64,000 nt of DNA, taken from assembly GCF_009818105.1 (NCBI RefSeq), contig NZ_CP046564.1, positions 3,348,001 through 3,412,000 on the forward strand. Direction: 5' to 3'. Under the pieces are notes generated by a model. It was not told the origin of the DNA. It worked only from the letters and a program-made list of their open reading frames with translations, and did not search any database. The translations under genes and the position numbers were made by a program. Positions 1 through 8,466 of this stretch are shown here, one piece after another (the first letter of the stretch is position 1; each line of letters opens with the position of its first letter). This DNA is from Bacillus sp. N1-1 (lineage in GTDB: Bacteria > Bacillota > Bacilli > Bacillales > Guptibacillaceae).

Positions 1-438
1 GCGTATGATGAATATGAATCGGACGATCGTGTTGATGATGAATATGCAGAAGATGAAGAAGACACGTACGGGGTTCCGTTTGACGAAGCAAGCCTCGCTA
101 ACTTTATCATCAATTTCAGAGGGAACTATGAAACGGCATTGCGAAATGAAGACTTTGGTTATATTGAAGACCAGCTTCTGTATGACAGTCAGGCCTATTA
201 TGAAATGGCTAACTACCTAGACGAGATAAGCGGCCAGGGAATGCTCTTTAAATTTACGTTAAATGATGTGACCAATATTAACATGCAGACTGATCAAGCG
301 ATCGTTAGCACTTATGAGGTTTTTGATTTCATGAATGCGGCGGGGGAATGGAGCGTGTATGAGCGGATTAAAGACTATTATGTTGTAACAGATGAATATG
401 GGAATTATAAGATTACGCATATAGAGATTTATCAGTAA
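1..438 (+). CDS. C-terminal part of a TcaA/YvbJ-like membrane-associated protein (5' end outside window)
   Basis: The frame is open from base 1 and ends with TAA at 438, giving 145 residues of a longer protein. An acidic Asp/Glu/Tyr-rich linker (about residues 1-25) is followed by a domain of about 110 residues with an FIINFRGNYETAL-type helix and alternating strands. This resembles the last, NTF2-like domain of TcaA/YvbJ proteins, which are anchored in the membrane with the C-terminal part outside. The start, any zinc ribbon and the membrane helix lie upstream of the window, so the family call rests only on this tail. A hairpin terminator follows. Confidence 0.55.
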   Translation, partial: AYDEYESDDRVDDEYAEDEEDTYGVPFDEASLANFIINFRGNYETALRNEDFGYIEDQLLYDSQAYYEMANYLDEISGQGMLFKFTLNDVTNINMQTDQAIVSTYEVFDFMNAAGEWSVYERIKDYYVVTDEYGNYKITHIEIYQ

Positions 439-501
439 CAATAGAAAACACCTACTTCTTCTATTGTAGTAAACATTGACGTTAATAAAGCTTCTTCTGA
501 G

Positions 502-546
502 GAAACCGATCGAACTAATTCACTAAGAGTTAGATCAGTCGGTTTC
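502..546. terminator. hairpin between convergent genes
   Basis: Arms at 502-518 and 530-546 (GAAACCGA...TCGGTTTC core, three mismatches in 17 pairs) are followed by TTCTTCATT. It lies between the end of the TcaA-like gene and the end of the convergent tetR gene, so it may serve both. Confidence 0.6.
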
Positions 547-575
547 TTCATTCATCCTAATCCTGCCCCGGTTAA

Positions 576-1169
576 TTAACACCCTTGAATCCCCCTCCAG
601 AAAATACGCCAGGCATTTTGGAGACGCTCATCATGCTCTACTTCAGAGTAATAAAAGAGCTGTTCAAATGTGCCATCAAGTAGGCATATATAAGCATCGA
701 TTACCTCATCTGGATCGGCTTGAATATCTCCTCTTCTCTTCCCCTCTTTCACAACATCCATTAATACGTTCGTTAAAGCTTCTTCTGATTTAATAAACTG
801 TTCATTAAATGTGTCTTTCAATACTAATGGTGGAAAAAGCATAAATCTCTTAAATAAAAGACCCAAATCTTCATTTTCAAGATACGTTGTATGGTCTTTC
901 AACAAACTATATAACTGCCTTTCCGTTGGCATGTCACGATACTGTTGAACTTGCAGTTCTAGAAAGTCCCGATAATCTCGATTGACTTTTTGAAGAATAG
1001 CGAAAAAAAGATCTTCTTTACTTGCAAAATGAGCGTATAAAGAGGGTTTTTTAATTCCAACTGATTTCGCAATTTTGCTTAATGAGGTCCCTTCAAAACC
1101 TTTTCTCGCAAATAACGGGAGAGCTGCTCTTTCTATTCGTTCACTCATAGGTGACTTGGTAGATGACAT
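576..1169 (-). CDS. TetR/AcrR family transcriptional regulator
   Basis: A 197-residue repressor-type protein. The N-terminal helix-turn-helix (about residues 20-60, with GTSLSKIAKSVGIKKPSLYAHF) is typical of TetR, and the remainder is an all-helical ligand domain. I start it at the ATG at 1169 because AGGAG lies 8 bases upstream; the in-frame ATG at 1187 would put the ribosome binding site inside the gene. It is divergent from the choline-type symporter, and both promoters carry an exact copy of one 19-bp sequence in opposite orientation. The effector is unknown. BetI, the choline-sensing repressor of other bacteria, is also TetR-type, but this protein is not clearly BetI. Confidence 0.85.
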   Translation of the reverse strand: MSSTKSPMSERIERAALPLFARKGFEGTSLSKIAKSVGIKKPSLYAHFASKEDLFFAILQKVNRDYRDFLELQVQQYRDMPTERQLYSLLKDHTTYLENEDLGLLFKRFMLFPPLVLKDTFNEQFIKSEEALTNVLMDVVKEGKRRGDIQADPDEVIDAYICLLDGTFEQLFYYSEVEHDERLQNAWRIFWRGIQGC

Positions 1170-1320
1170 CCTTGTCACTCCTAACATATCTCAGGCTTAT
1201 AAGTTCTTCTACTCCATTATAAGGGTTATGTCTCCCTCATATAGACTCCCTTTATTTTCATTATTCTTTAAGCTACAGAAGCTACAGATACAAAACTTCC
1301 AATAACCCTAAATTTATTTT

Positions 1321-1384
1321 GTTAAATATTTTCTTAACGTTTCCAACAATCTTAAATGCTATCATTTACGCCATCATCTGTCAA
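1321..1384 (-). promoter_or_regulatory. predicted tetR promoter with downstream operator
   Basis: On the minus strand a perfect -35 TTGACA (1384-1379) is followed after 17 bases by a weak -10 TAGCAT (1361-1356). Some 16 bases further downstream lies the operator GTTAA-N8-TTAAC at 1321-1338. The 19 bases at 1321-1339 are the exact reverse complement of 1597-1615 in front of the symporter. A site just after the transcription start would fit a roadblock type of repression. Confidence 0.6.
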
Positions 1385-1555
1385 AAAGGTTCAATCTCTT
1401 CTTTCCGAATTTACATTTATAGGAATTAGTCTAATCATCAGAAAGGTTTATAACAGCCTAATAATAAACGATTTAGAAGAACATGCCTTTACTGTTAGCT
1501 GCTGTTTCTATTAGAAGAATAAAAGAACTATCCCCTCTCATTAATTTAAGCGTAT

Positions 1556-1615
1556 TTGACAAGGAAATCTAATCATGTAATATTTATTATTAAATACGTT
1601 AAGAAAATATTTAAC
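1556..1615 (+). promoter_or_regulatory. predicted symporter promoter with downstream operator
   Basis: TTGACA (1556-1561), 16 bases, then TAATAT (1578-1583). The operator core GTTAA-N8-TTAAC lies at 1598-1615, about 14 bases after the -10. This is the same geometry as the divergent tetR promoter. It leaves a leader of roughly 250 bases before the symporter start. Confidence 0.6.
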
Positions 1616-1647
1616 ATAATTAATTTTAATGAAAGGGGTACGAGAAT

Positions 1648-1689
1648 TTGAAAGTAGCTAATGATTATGTCCAGGAGCCACTCCCTTAA
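1648..1689 (+). other. 13-codon mini-ORF in the symporter leader
   Basis: A TTG-started reading frame of 13 codons (MKVANDYVQEPLP) has a good ribosome binding site, AAAGGGG, 9 bases upstream. A second tiny frame (MNAKGSE) follows at about 1709. They could be leader peptides or the N-terminal scrap of a lost gene. There is no family evidence for either. Confidence 0.25.
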
Positions 1690-1845
1690 GTTTACTTAAT
1701 AAAAAAAATGAATGCTAAAGGTAGTGAGTAAGCGAAGAGCCAAAAAATTGGCAACAAAGTAAAAAAGCAAAACAACAAACGTACTCCCACTTAGGATGCG
1801 TTATCAACAAGTTTGAACTTAAAAATTTTCTAGAGGTGAAGGTAT

Positions 1846-3474
1846 TTGAGTGAAGGAAAAGGTAAATTATTAAAAATAGGTACATTTGTAGCAGCTATTT
1901 TAGTTATGTTTATTTATTTAGGAACGACTAATTCGAATGTTAACTGGGGCTCCTTTATTGCAATGTTAGTATTCTACGGAATTATCTATTATATTGGAGC
2001 GTTTATGGCAAGTGGCAAATCGGAATCTGCATCAGATATGATGGTAGCGAAACGCTCTTTACCACTGTGGATCTCGATGTTTACAATGGCTGCCACATGG
2101 GTTGGTGGCGGTTACATATCAGGTACCGCAGAATCAACTTATTCACTTGGACTAGTATGGGCACAGGCTCCATGGGGGTATGCACTAAGTTTAATTGTTG
2201 GTGGTATCTTCTATGCGAGAAAAATGCGTCGCTATGAATTTATGACCATGATAGATCCACTTGAACAACGATTCGGAAAGAAAGTTGCTGGTGTTTTATA
2301 TATTCCCGCTCTTTTAGGAGAAGTCTTCTGGAGTGGTGCAATCTTAACAGCTTTAGGAACAACATTTGGAACAATTCTAGGTTTGGATTTCCAAACTTCT
2401 ATTATTCTATCAGCCATTATTGCAGTGGCGTACACTGTCGTAGGGGGCATGTGGTCCGTTGCATTTACTGATGTCTTTCAAATGCTCGCTGTTATGATCG
2501 GACTGTTCTTAGTGCTTCCTTATGCACTTTCAGAAGTAGGCGGTTTAAGTTCGGTTTGGAATCACTATCAAACCGATATGGGGAGCTATGCAAGTCTTTT
2601 CCCTCCATTAGATGGCTGGAAAGATCCTGAATGGGGGAACTATTATTGGAACTGGTGGGATTTTGCCTTACTACTCGTTTTCGGTGGAATTCCGTGGCAG
2701 GTTTATTTCCAACGTGTTCTTTCTGCTAAAACGGAAAATACGGCTATGTGGCTTTCAATTATCGCAGGATTTATCTGTATTATTGCAGCGATCCCAGCCG
2801 TTATCATTGGTGCGATCGGATTAGATACAGATTGGGCAAGTCTTGGTATAAATGCTCCTGATAACCCATCTATGATTCTACCTTATGTCTTACAATATTT
2901 AACGCCTGGAGTTATTGGAGCGATTGGATTGGGCGCTCTCGCAGCTGCCGTTATGTCATCTATGGATTCTTCCATTCTATCAGCATCATCCATGGCAGCC
3001 TGGAATGTGTACCGACCACTGTTCAAGCCCGATGCATCAAGCGATCAACTTAAGAAAATGATCAAGCGCTCGATCGTTTTGGTTGGAATTGCAGCCACGA
3101 TCATTGCGCTGAACGTTCAAAGTGTCTACGCATTGTGGTATCTTGCTGCGGACCTTGTCTATGTCATTCTATTTCCTCAGTTAACAACCGCTTTGTTCTT
3201 TAAAGATGCGAATAAATACGGTTCAATCGCAGGATTAATCGTTTCTTTCATCCTTCGAATAGGTGGTGGAGAACCAATCATTGGACTTCCAGTTTTCCTC
3301 CCTTATCCTATGATTGAAGATGGCATTGTCCTGTTCCCGTTCCGAACACTCGCAATGGTAGCAGGTTTGGTAACCATTATCGTGGTTTCTAAAGCGACCA
3401 AGAAGATGTGTCCACCTAAACCACTATTGATGCCAGCTGAGAGAGAAAACGGTAACGAAAAAATTGCCTCGTAG
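1846..3474 (+). CDS. sodium:solute symporter, CHT-like (probable choline uptake)
   Basis: A 542-residue polytopic membrane protein of the sodium:solute symporter family with about 13 hydrophobic segments. The stretch GGIPWQVYFQRVLSAKT (about residues 285-300) and the following ALAAAVMSSMDSSILSASS segment closely recall high-affinity choline transporters of the CHT/SLC5A7 type. The start is TTG at 1846 behind AGAGGTGAAGG. Its neighbours betA, betB and gbsR make choline the likely substrate, supplying the precursor for glycine betaine. This is inferred from context and motif; other SSS substrates such as proline cannot be excluded. Confidence 0.8.
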   Translation: MSEGKGKLLKIGTFVAAILVMFIYLGTTNSNVNWGSFIAMLVFYGIIYYIGAFMASGKSESASDMMVAKRSLPLWISMFTMAATWVGGGYISGTAESTYSLGLVWAQAPWGYALSLIVGGIFYARKMRRYEFMTMIDPLEQRFGKKVAGVLYIPALLGEVFWSGAILTALGTTFGTILGLDFQTSIILSAIIAVAYTVVGGMWSVAFTDVFQMLAVMIGLFLVLPYALSEVGGLSSVWNHYQTDMGSYASLFPPLDGWKDPEWGNYYWNWWDFALLLVFGGIPWQVYFQRVLSAKTENTAMWLSIIAGFICIIAAIPAVIIGAIGLDTDWASLGINAPDNPSMILPYVLQYLTPGVIGAIGLGALAAAVMSSMDSSILSASSMAAWNVYRPLFKPDASSDQLKKMIKRSIVLVGIAATIIALNVQSVYALWYLAADLVYVILFPQLTTALFFKDANKYGSIAGLIVSFILRIGGGEPIIGLPVFLPYPMIEDGIVLFPFRTLAMVAGLVTIIVVSKATKKMCPPKPLLMPAERENGNEKIAS

Positions 3475-3492
3475 ATAAATCAATACGAATAA

Positions 3493-3532
3493 AAACGGCC
3501 TACTTCATCGATATCGATGAAGTAGGCCGTTT
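3493..3532 (+). terminator. symporter terminator, 40-bp perfect palindrome
   Basis: AAACGGCCTACTTCATCGAT at 3493-3512 is followed with no spacer by its exact reverse complement at 3513-3532, then TTGTTATTTG. It lies 18 bases after the symporter stop codon. Confidence 0.75.
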
Positions 3533-3540
3533 GTTATTTG

Positions 3541-4063
3541 CTAGTATTTTTATTGTATTCTAATGGACTAGAATGGTGAATCTTAAAGCTAGGATCTTAC
3601 ACCCTTTTTTAAAGCCTCTTATGATGCCATGAAGCTTTTCAAATCTTATTTTCAAGGAATAACCTTCCCACATAATTTATTCTCTCAGAATCGGTTCTTA
3701 AGCCATTTCAGTTATTCCAGAGAATATCTTCATTTCTCAATCTCAATAAACACTCACCTACCCTAAAAATATAGCAGGTTTTATACTACCCTGTATTTCA
3801 TGAGAGGTTAATAGAATTCCTCATCTACCTTCCTCATTACAAAGACGTACCCTCATTCTTACTATCGTTCACTAGAATAAACCATAAAGAGGAACTAAAT
3901 GTACGTGTTAAAGATGTTTAGATAAGATTCAAAGATCGATTATCTATCATTTATGACATCAAAAAAGCATTCGTTGCAACAGACATCGAATGCTTACCGT
4001 GAACTTAAAAACGTGAGCTCTATCAAAAGGCAGAGTAGCAAGGATAGAAATAGAAAGCAAACA
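3541..4063. other. gene-free stretch with one minus-strand hairpin
   Basis: I see no gene here. A hairpin with arms AAGCATTCG (3965-3973) and CGAATGCTT (3987-3995) runs into a T-run when read on the minus strand. It would act as a second terminator behind betA or be the remnant of a lost gene end. Confidence 0.4.
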
Positions 4064-4118
4064 AAAAAAAGAGAAGGCGTCCTTTCAATAATACCTCACG
4101 TTGAAAGGACACCTTCTC
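4064..4118 (-). terminator. betA terminator
   Basis: Arms GAGAAGGCGTCCTTTCAA (4071-4088) and TTGAAAGGACACCTTCTC (4101-4118) pair with one mismatch. On the minus strand they are followed by a run of eight T, 10 bases beyond the betA stop. Confidence 0.85.
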
Positions 4119-4127
4119 ATAATGCAT

Positions 4128-5807
4128 TTATTTTGTTACCGTACCAGCATCTGCCGGATGAACGCCATGACGATAGAAATCGGCATCGATTGGATCGAGT
4201 GGTTTACGACCAAGGATAAGATCGGCTGCCTTTTCCGCTAGCATCAAGACTGGTGCGTGAATATTGCCGTTCGTTACGTAAGGCATAGCTGACGCATCAA
4301 CTACGCGTACATTATCCAGACCATGAACCTTCATCGTTTTCGGATCTACAACCGCCATTGGATCAGAAGCTGGTCCCATTTTTGCCGTACAAGACGGGTG
4401 AAGAGCAGTCTCAGCATCGTTTCTCACCCATTCCAAAATCTCTTCATCTGTTTGAACAGCAGTACCAGGTGAGATTTCGCCATCATTATAAGGTTTCATC
4501 GCTGGTTGCTTCATGATTTCACGAGAAACTCTTACTGCTTCAACCCACTCGCGTTTGTCCTGTTCAGTAGAAAGATAGTTGTATACCATGCTTGGATGCT
4601 CTTTCGGATCTGTCGAACGAATCTTTAATGATCCGCGGGCGTCAGAGTACATTGGCCCAACGTGAACCTGGAATCCGTGTGCGGTATCTGCTTTTTGTCC
4701 ATCGTAACGTACTGCAACCGGAAGGAAATGGAACATCAAGTTCGGATATTTAACATCCTCATTTGAACGAACGAAACCTCCACCTTCAAAATGATTTGTC
4801 GCAGCAGGTCCAGTTCTTCCAAGCATCCACTGCAGGCCAATCCATGGCATACGTGCTTTATTCAAGTTAGGCTGTTCGGAAACTGGTTGCGGACAAGCGT
4901 GTTGGATATAGACTTCAAGGTGATCCTGAAGGTTTTCTCCTACACCTGGGAGGTCAACAACCGGCTTGATACCTAGAGAGCGAAGGTGTTTCGCATCTCC
5001 TACACCTGACAGTTGAAGAAGCTGCGGCGTGTTGATTGCCCCACCTGAAAGGACTACTTCACCAGCTTGAACTTGATGCATTTTTCCATTTTGTGAATAG
5101 GTCAATCCTTTAGCACGAGTACCATCAAAATCGATACTAGCAACGAAAGCGCGCGTCTTTACCGTTAAGTTCTCTCGTTTCATAGCTGGGTGTAAATAAG
5201 CACGAGATGCTGACAAACGCTGTCCTTTGTATACATGCTTATCAAACGGACCAAACCCTTCCTGGCGGAAACCATTCACATCAGGAGTTCGTGAATAACC
5301 AGCCTCTACACCAGCATTAAAGAAAGCCTGGAATAAAGGATTTTTCGCTGGTCCACGTTCCAATTTGATTGGACCATCATGACCACGAAGATCATCATCT
5401 GGTGATGCTAAAGCATTCTCTAAACGCTTGAAGTACGGAAGACAGTGTGCGAAATTCCACGTTTCCATTCCTTCGTCAGCTCCCCAGCGTTCATAGTCCA
5501 GCGGGTTTCCTCGTTGATAAATCATACCGTTAATTGAACTTGAGCCTCCAAGTAGCTTTCCTCTTGCATGCTTAATACGGCGTCCATTCATATATGGCTC
5601 AGGGTCAGATTCGTATTTCCAATCGTAAAGGCTTTTTCCTGCTGGAAACGGCAGAGCTGCCGGCATTTGAATCAAAAGATCCCATGAATAATCTTTTCGT
5701 CCTGCTTCTAATACTAGGACACTTTTTGTGCCATCTGCGCTTAGACGGTCGCCGAGTACAGAACCTGCACTACCGCCGCCAACTATGACAATATCGTACT
5801 TTTCCAT
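4128..5807 (-). CDS. betA: choline dehydrogenase, GMC oxidoreductase family
   Basis: A 559-residue FAD enzyme that oxidises choline to betaine aldehyde, the first step of glycine betaine synthesis. The FAD-binding GGGSAG is at residues 10-15. GMC signature 1 ([18 protein letters not shown]) is at 83-100, signature 2 ([13 protein letters not shown]) near 260, and the conserved C-terminal NGNIHAP with the active-site His near 510. Length matches BetA. AGGAGG precedes the ATG. It follows betB on the same strand after 175 bases without a clear terminator, so the pair is probably co-transcribed. Bacillus subtilis uses an unrelated alcohol dehydrogenase (GbsB) for this step, so a BetA-type enzyme beside GbsR is a mixed arrangement. 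Confidence 0.9.
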   Translation of the reverse strand: MEKYDIVIVGGGSAGSVLGDRLSADGTKSVLVLEAGRKDYSWDLLIQMPAALPFPAGKSLYDWKYESDPEPYMNGRRIKHARGKLLGGSSSINGMIYQRGNPLDYERWGADEGMETWNFAHCLPYFKRLENALASPDDDLRGHDGPIKLERGPAKNPLFQAFFNAGVEAGYSRTPDVNGFRQEGFGPFDKHVYKGQRLSASRAYLHPAMKRENLTVKTRAFVASIDFDGTRAKGLTYSQNGKMHQVQAGEVVLSGGAINTPQLLQLSGVGDAKHLRSLGIKPVVDLPGVGENLQDHLEVYIQHACPQPVSEQPNLNKARMPWIGLQWMLGRTGPAATNHFEGGGFVRSNEDVKYPNLMFHFLPVAVRYDGQKADTAHGFQVHVGPMYSDARGSLKIRSTDPKEHPSMVYNYLSTEQDKREWVEAVRVSREIMKQPAMKPYNDGEISPGTAVQTDEEILEWVRNDAETALHPSCTAKMGPASDPMAVVDPKTMKVHGLDNVRVVDASAMPYVTNGNIHAPVLMLAEKAADLILGRKPLDPIDADFYRHGVHPADAGTVTK

Positions 5808-5982
5808 ATTGTTGTATTCCTCCTTGATTGTTGAAAAAGGGAAATTACTATTGGGTCACATCCCCTTTTTTTCTAATAGATCAGTTTTATTTTCTTCCTA
5901 TATAGAGCTCGGGCTTGAGCTCTTAAGGGAGAACCAAGTTCCCCCATTATCGTGATTCAATAAGTACGGATGAACGATTCAA

Positions 5983-7455
5983 TTAGAACCAGTTAATTGT
6001 TTCAGGTTTAAGGTTTTGGAAGATATGCTTGGTTTCGGTATATTCTTCTAGACCTGCTTTACCAAGTTCACGGCCAATGCCAGATTGCTTAAATCCACCC
6101 CAAGGCGCATGCGGGAAATAAAGGTTGAAGTCATTGATCCAGACAGTACCCATGCGCATTTTCGCTGCACAGCGTTCTGCTTTCGCAATATCCTTTGTCC
6201 AAACACCGCCTGCGAGTCCGTAGATAGAGTCATTTGCAAGCTTGATCGCTTCTTCTTCAGCTTGGAATTTCTCAACCGTAATAATCGGACCGAAAGCTTC
6301 ATCTTGTACAATGCTCATGTCTGTTGTACAGTCCGTGAAAATTGTAGGCAAGTAGAAAAATCCTTGTTGTAGTTCTGGGTCTTCTGGGCGTTTTCCACCA
6401 ACAGCTACAGTTGCGCCTTCCTGAATCCCTGCTTCAACATACTTTTCAACTTTCGCAAGATGCTCAGCAGAAATAAGTGGCCCCATTTGAGTCTCTTCAT
6501 CAAATCCGCTTCCAAGTTTGAATTTCTTCACGCGCTCGACAAGCGCATCAACGAATTTATCATGAATGCTTTCTTCTACAATGAGTCTTGTCCCAGCGGA
6601 ACAAATTTGTCCGGCGTGGAAAAACACTCCGTTTAACGCTTGATCAACTGCGATATCAAAATCAGCATCAGCAAAAATAACATTCGGGTTTTTACCACCA
6701 AGCTCTAGCGCAAGGTTTTTCACATTCACGCTTGCTGCTTGCATAATTTTCTTCCCAGTCGCAATGCCGCCTGTGAAAGAAATAAGATCAACATCCGTGT
6801 TATTTGATAGCTCTGCGCCAACCGTGTCCCCCGCACCAAGAACGAGGTTAGCTACGCCAGCAGGTACTCCCGCCTCTTCCATTAGTTCAAATACTTTGAT
6901 ATGAGTAAGCGGCGTAATTTCACTTGGCTTAATAATCAACGTATTTCCTGTTGCAAGTGCTGGAGCTAGCTTCCATGATGCTTGAAGTAAAGGATAGTTC
7001 CAAGGCGTAATTTGACCACATACACCGACTGGTTCATGTACGACTTTACTGATTGAATTTGCTACCGGAGCATCAATTAGCTCTCCACCATCTTTATCTG
7101 CGAGTTCTGCAAAATAGCGGAACACGCCTGCGATATCATCCATGTCTCCACGGCTTTCTTCAACTGTTTTACCAGTATCCAATGATTCAAGATGAGCAAG
7201 TTCTTCTTTATCTCGTTCAATTAATTCAGCAATCTTTCTTACGATTGCTCCTCGCTCAGTTGCAGGCGTAAATGCCCACTCGCCATTATCAAATGCTTCT
7301 CTTGCAGCCGCGATTGCTGCTTTCGCATCTGATTCGTCACCTTCTGGGACAGTCGCAATGATTTCCTGGTTATATGGGTTAATAATCGTACGCATACGTC
7401 CCGAGTTCGCGCCAACCCATTTACCGTTAATGTATTGTTGTAGTTTAAGATCCAA
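5983..7455 (-). CDS. betB: betaine-aldehyde dehydrogenase
   Basis: A 490-residue NAD(P)-dependent aldehyde dehydrogenase that oxidises betaine aldehyde to glycine betaine. The general-base segment ELGGKNP and the catalytic Cys in GQICSAGTR are present, as is the WINDFNLYFPHAPWGGFKQSG C-terminal region typical of this family. The frame is open to a TTG at 7470, but GGAG lies 9 bases before the TTG at 7455 and nothing resembling a ribosome binding site precedes 7470, so I start at 7455. It is the first gene of the betB-betA pair, behind a predicted promoter and operator and divergent from gbsR. It could also be named gbsA. Confidence 0.9.
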   Translation of the reverse strand: MDLKLQQYINGKWVGANSGRMRTIINPYNQEIIATVPEGDESDAKAAIAAAREAFDNGEWAFTPATERGAIVRKIAELIERDKEELAHLESLDTGKTVEESRGDMDDIAGVFRYFAELADKDGGELIDAPVANSISKVVHEPVGVCGQITPWNYPLLQASWKLAPALATGNTLIIKPSEITPLTHIKVFELMEEAGVPAGVANLVLGAGDTVGAELSNNTDVDLISFTGGIATGKKIMQAASVNVKNLALELGGKNPNVIFADADFDIAVDQALNGVFFHAGQICSAGTRLIVEESIHDKFVDALVERVKKFKLGSGFDEETQMGPLISAEHLAKVEKYVEAGIQEGATVAVGGKRPEDPELQQGFFYLPTIFTDCTTDMSIVQDEAFGPIITVEKFQAEEEAIKLANDSIYGLAGGVWTKDIAKAERCAAKMRMGTVWINDFNLYFPHAPWGGFKQSGIGRELGKAGLEEYTETKHIFQNLKPETINWF

Positions 7456-7490
7456 ATTGATCAACTCCAATGCCGAAGTAAGTTAAGTTT

Positions 7491-7544
7491 ATTAAGAATT
7501 TATTTAACACATTTAACGTTAACACGTCCTTTTAAGACTGTCAA
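7491..7544 (-). promoter_or_regulatory. predicted betB promoter region with operator
   Basis: Minus-strand -35 TTGACA (7544-7539) is followed after 17 bases by a poor -10 (TAACGT). The operator-like ATTAA-N8-TTAAC lies at 7491-7508, between promoter and gene, as at the tetR and symporter promoters. The gbsR side of this divergent region has a degenerate match (CGTAAAGAAAAT at 7683-7694). Confidence 0.5.
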
Positions 7545-7741
7545 AACAAATTCATACGGAAATTTTAGAAAGGATTAAGATATTCTAAAATGGTTATACC
7601 TATTAATGTAGTCATTATTTAGAGGGGATAAAATAAAAATCTTATATTTGACATTTCATCTAAAAAAGTTAACATTAAGTTCGTAAAGAAAATTTGATAA
7701 ATACTTAACACGATTTACTTTTATATCGAAGGAGCGACCCA

Positions 7742-8293
7742 ATGAGTGAATCTAATGAAAGACCCAGAATGAAAATAGAAGAAGCCAAAGATAAAGTGAT
7801 TGGTGCCATTGCTGAGACGATGGATTTATATGGGGTAACACCAGCAGCCGCTAATTTATACGCGACGATGTACTTTAAAGATCAAATGACTCTTGATGAA
7901 ATGCGCACGGAACTCGGGATGAGTAAACCAAGCATGAGTACGAGCGTCCGTAAGCTTCAAGAAATTGAAATGGTCAAAAAAACGTTTACACGGGGATCGC
8001 GTAAACATACTTATGTAGCTGAAAAAAATTTCTTTCGCTCCTTTATGGCCTTTTACTGTCAAATGTGGGAACGCGAAGTGAAAATGAATTTGGAAGCCAT
8101 TGAGGAAGCACAAGAAGATTTCATAGACGTGATAAAAGATTCCACTAGCACTCCAGAAATCGTAGCAACCGCAAAGAAACACTATGATCAATTAGAGGAA
8201 TCGAAAAAATACTATCACTGGTTGGATGATTTAGTTGAAAGCATAAGAAGCGGTAAGATATTTGAATTTCTACCAAAAGATCAAGAGGATTAA
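7742..8293 (+). CDS. gbsR: GbsR/MarR-type choline-responsive repressor
   Basis: A 183-residue protein, the usual length for GbsR (about 180). The winged-helix segment LDEMRTELGMSKPSMSTSVRKLQEIEMVKKTF occupies roughly residues 50-85, followed by a helical C-terminal half rich in acidic and aromatic residues. In Bacillus subtilis GbsR represses the glycine-betaine synthesis genes and choline uptake and is relieved by choline. Here it is divergent from betB-betA, which fits the same role. AAGGAG precedes the ATG. A hairpin terminator follows the gene. Confidence 0.9.
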   Translation: MSESNERPRMKIEEAKDKVIGAIAETMDLYGVTPAAANLYATMYFKDQMTLDEMRTELGMSKPSMSTSVRKLQEIEMVKKTFTRGSRKHTYVAEKNFFRSFMAFYCQMWEREVKMNLEAIEEAQEDFIDVIKDSTSTPEIVATAKKHYDQLEESKKYYHWLDDLVESIRSGKIFEFLPKDQED

Positions 8294-8298
8294 AAGTG

Positions 8299-8347
8299 AC
8301 CAGGTAGTTGATAGCAAAGCTACGATCAACTGCCTGGTATTATTTTG
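8299..8347 (+). terminator. gbsR terminator
   Basis: Arms ACCAGGTAGTTGAT (8299-8312) and ATCAACTGCCTGGT (8325-8338) pair with one mismatch and are followed by ATTATTTT. Confidence 0.75.
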
Positions 8348-8390
8348 GAGACACACTTACATAAAAAAGTAGGCTTAGTTTTGCGCTATC

Positions 8391-8408
8391 GTTAAAAAAA
8401 TTCTTAAT
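8391..8408 (+). promoter_or_regulatory. operator-like site before the OpuAC-type gene
   Basis: GTTAA-N8-TTAAT, differing from the 18-bp operator consensus only in the last base, lies 58 bases upstream of the lipoprotein start. I could not assign a convincing -35/-10 pair around it. Confidence 0.4.
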
Positions 8409-8466
8409 ACATTAAACTATTCGATTGTGGAAATGAATCATTAACATATAGGAGGAATGCAACGAG

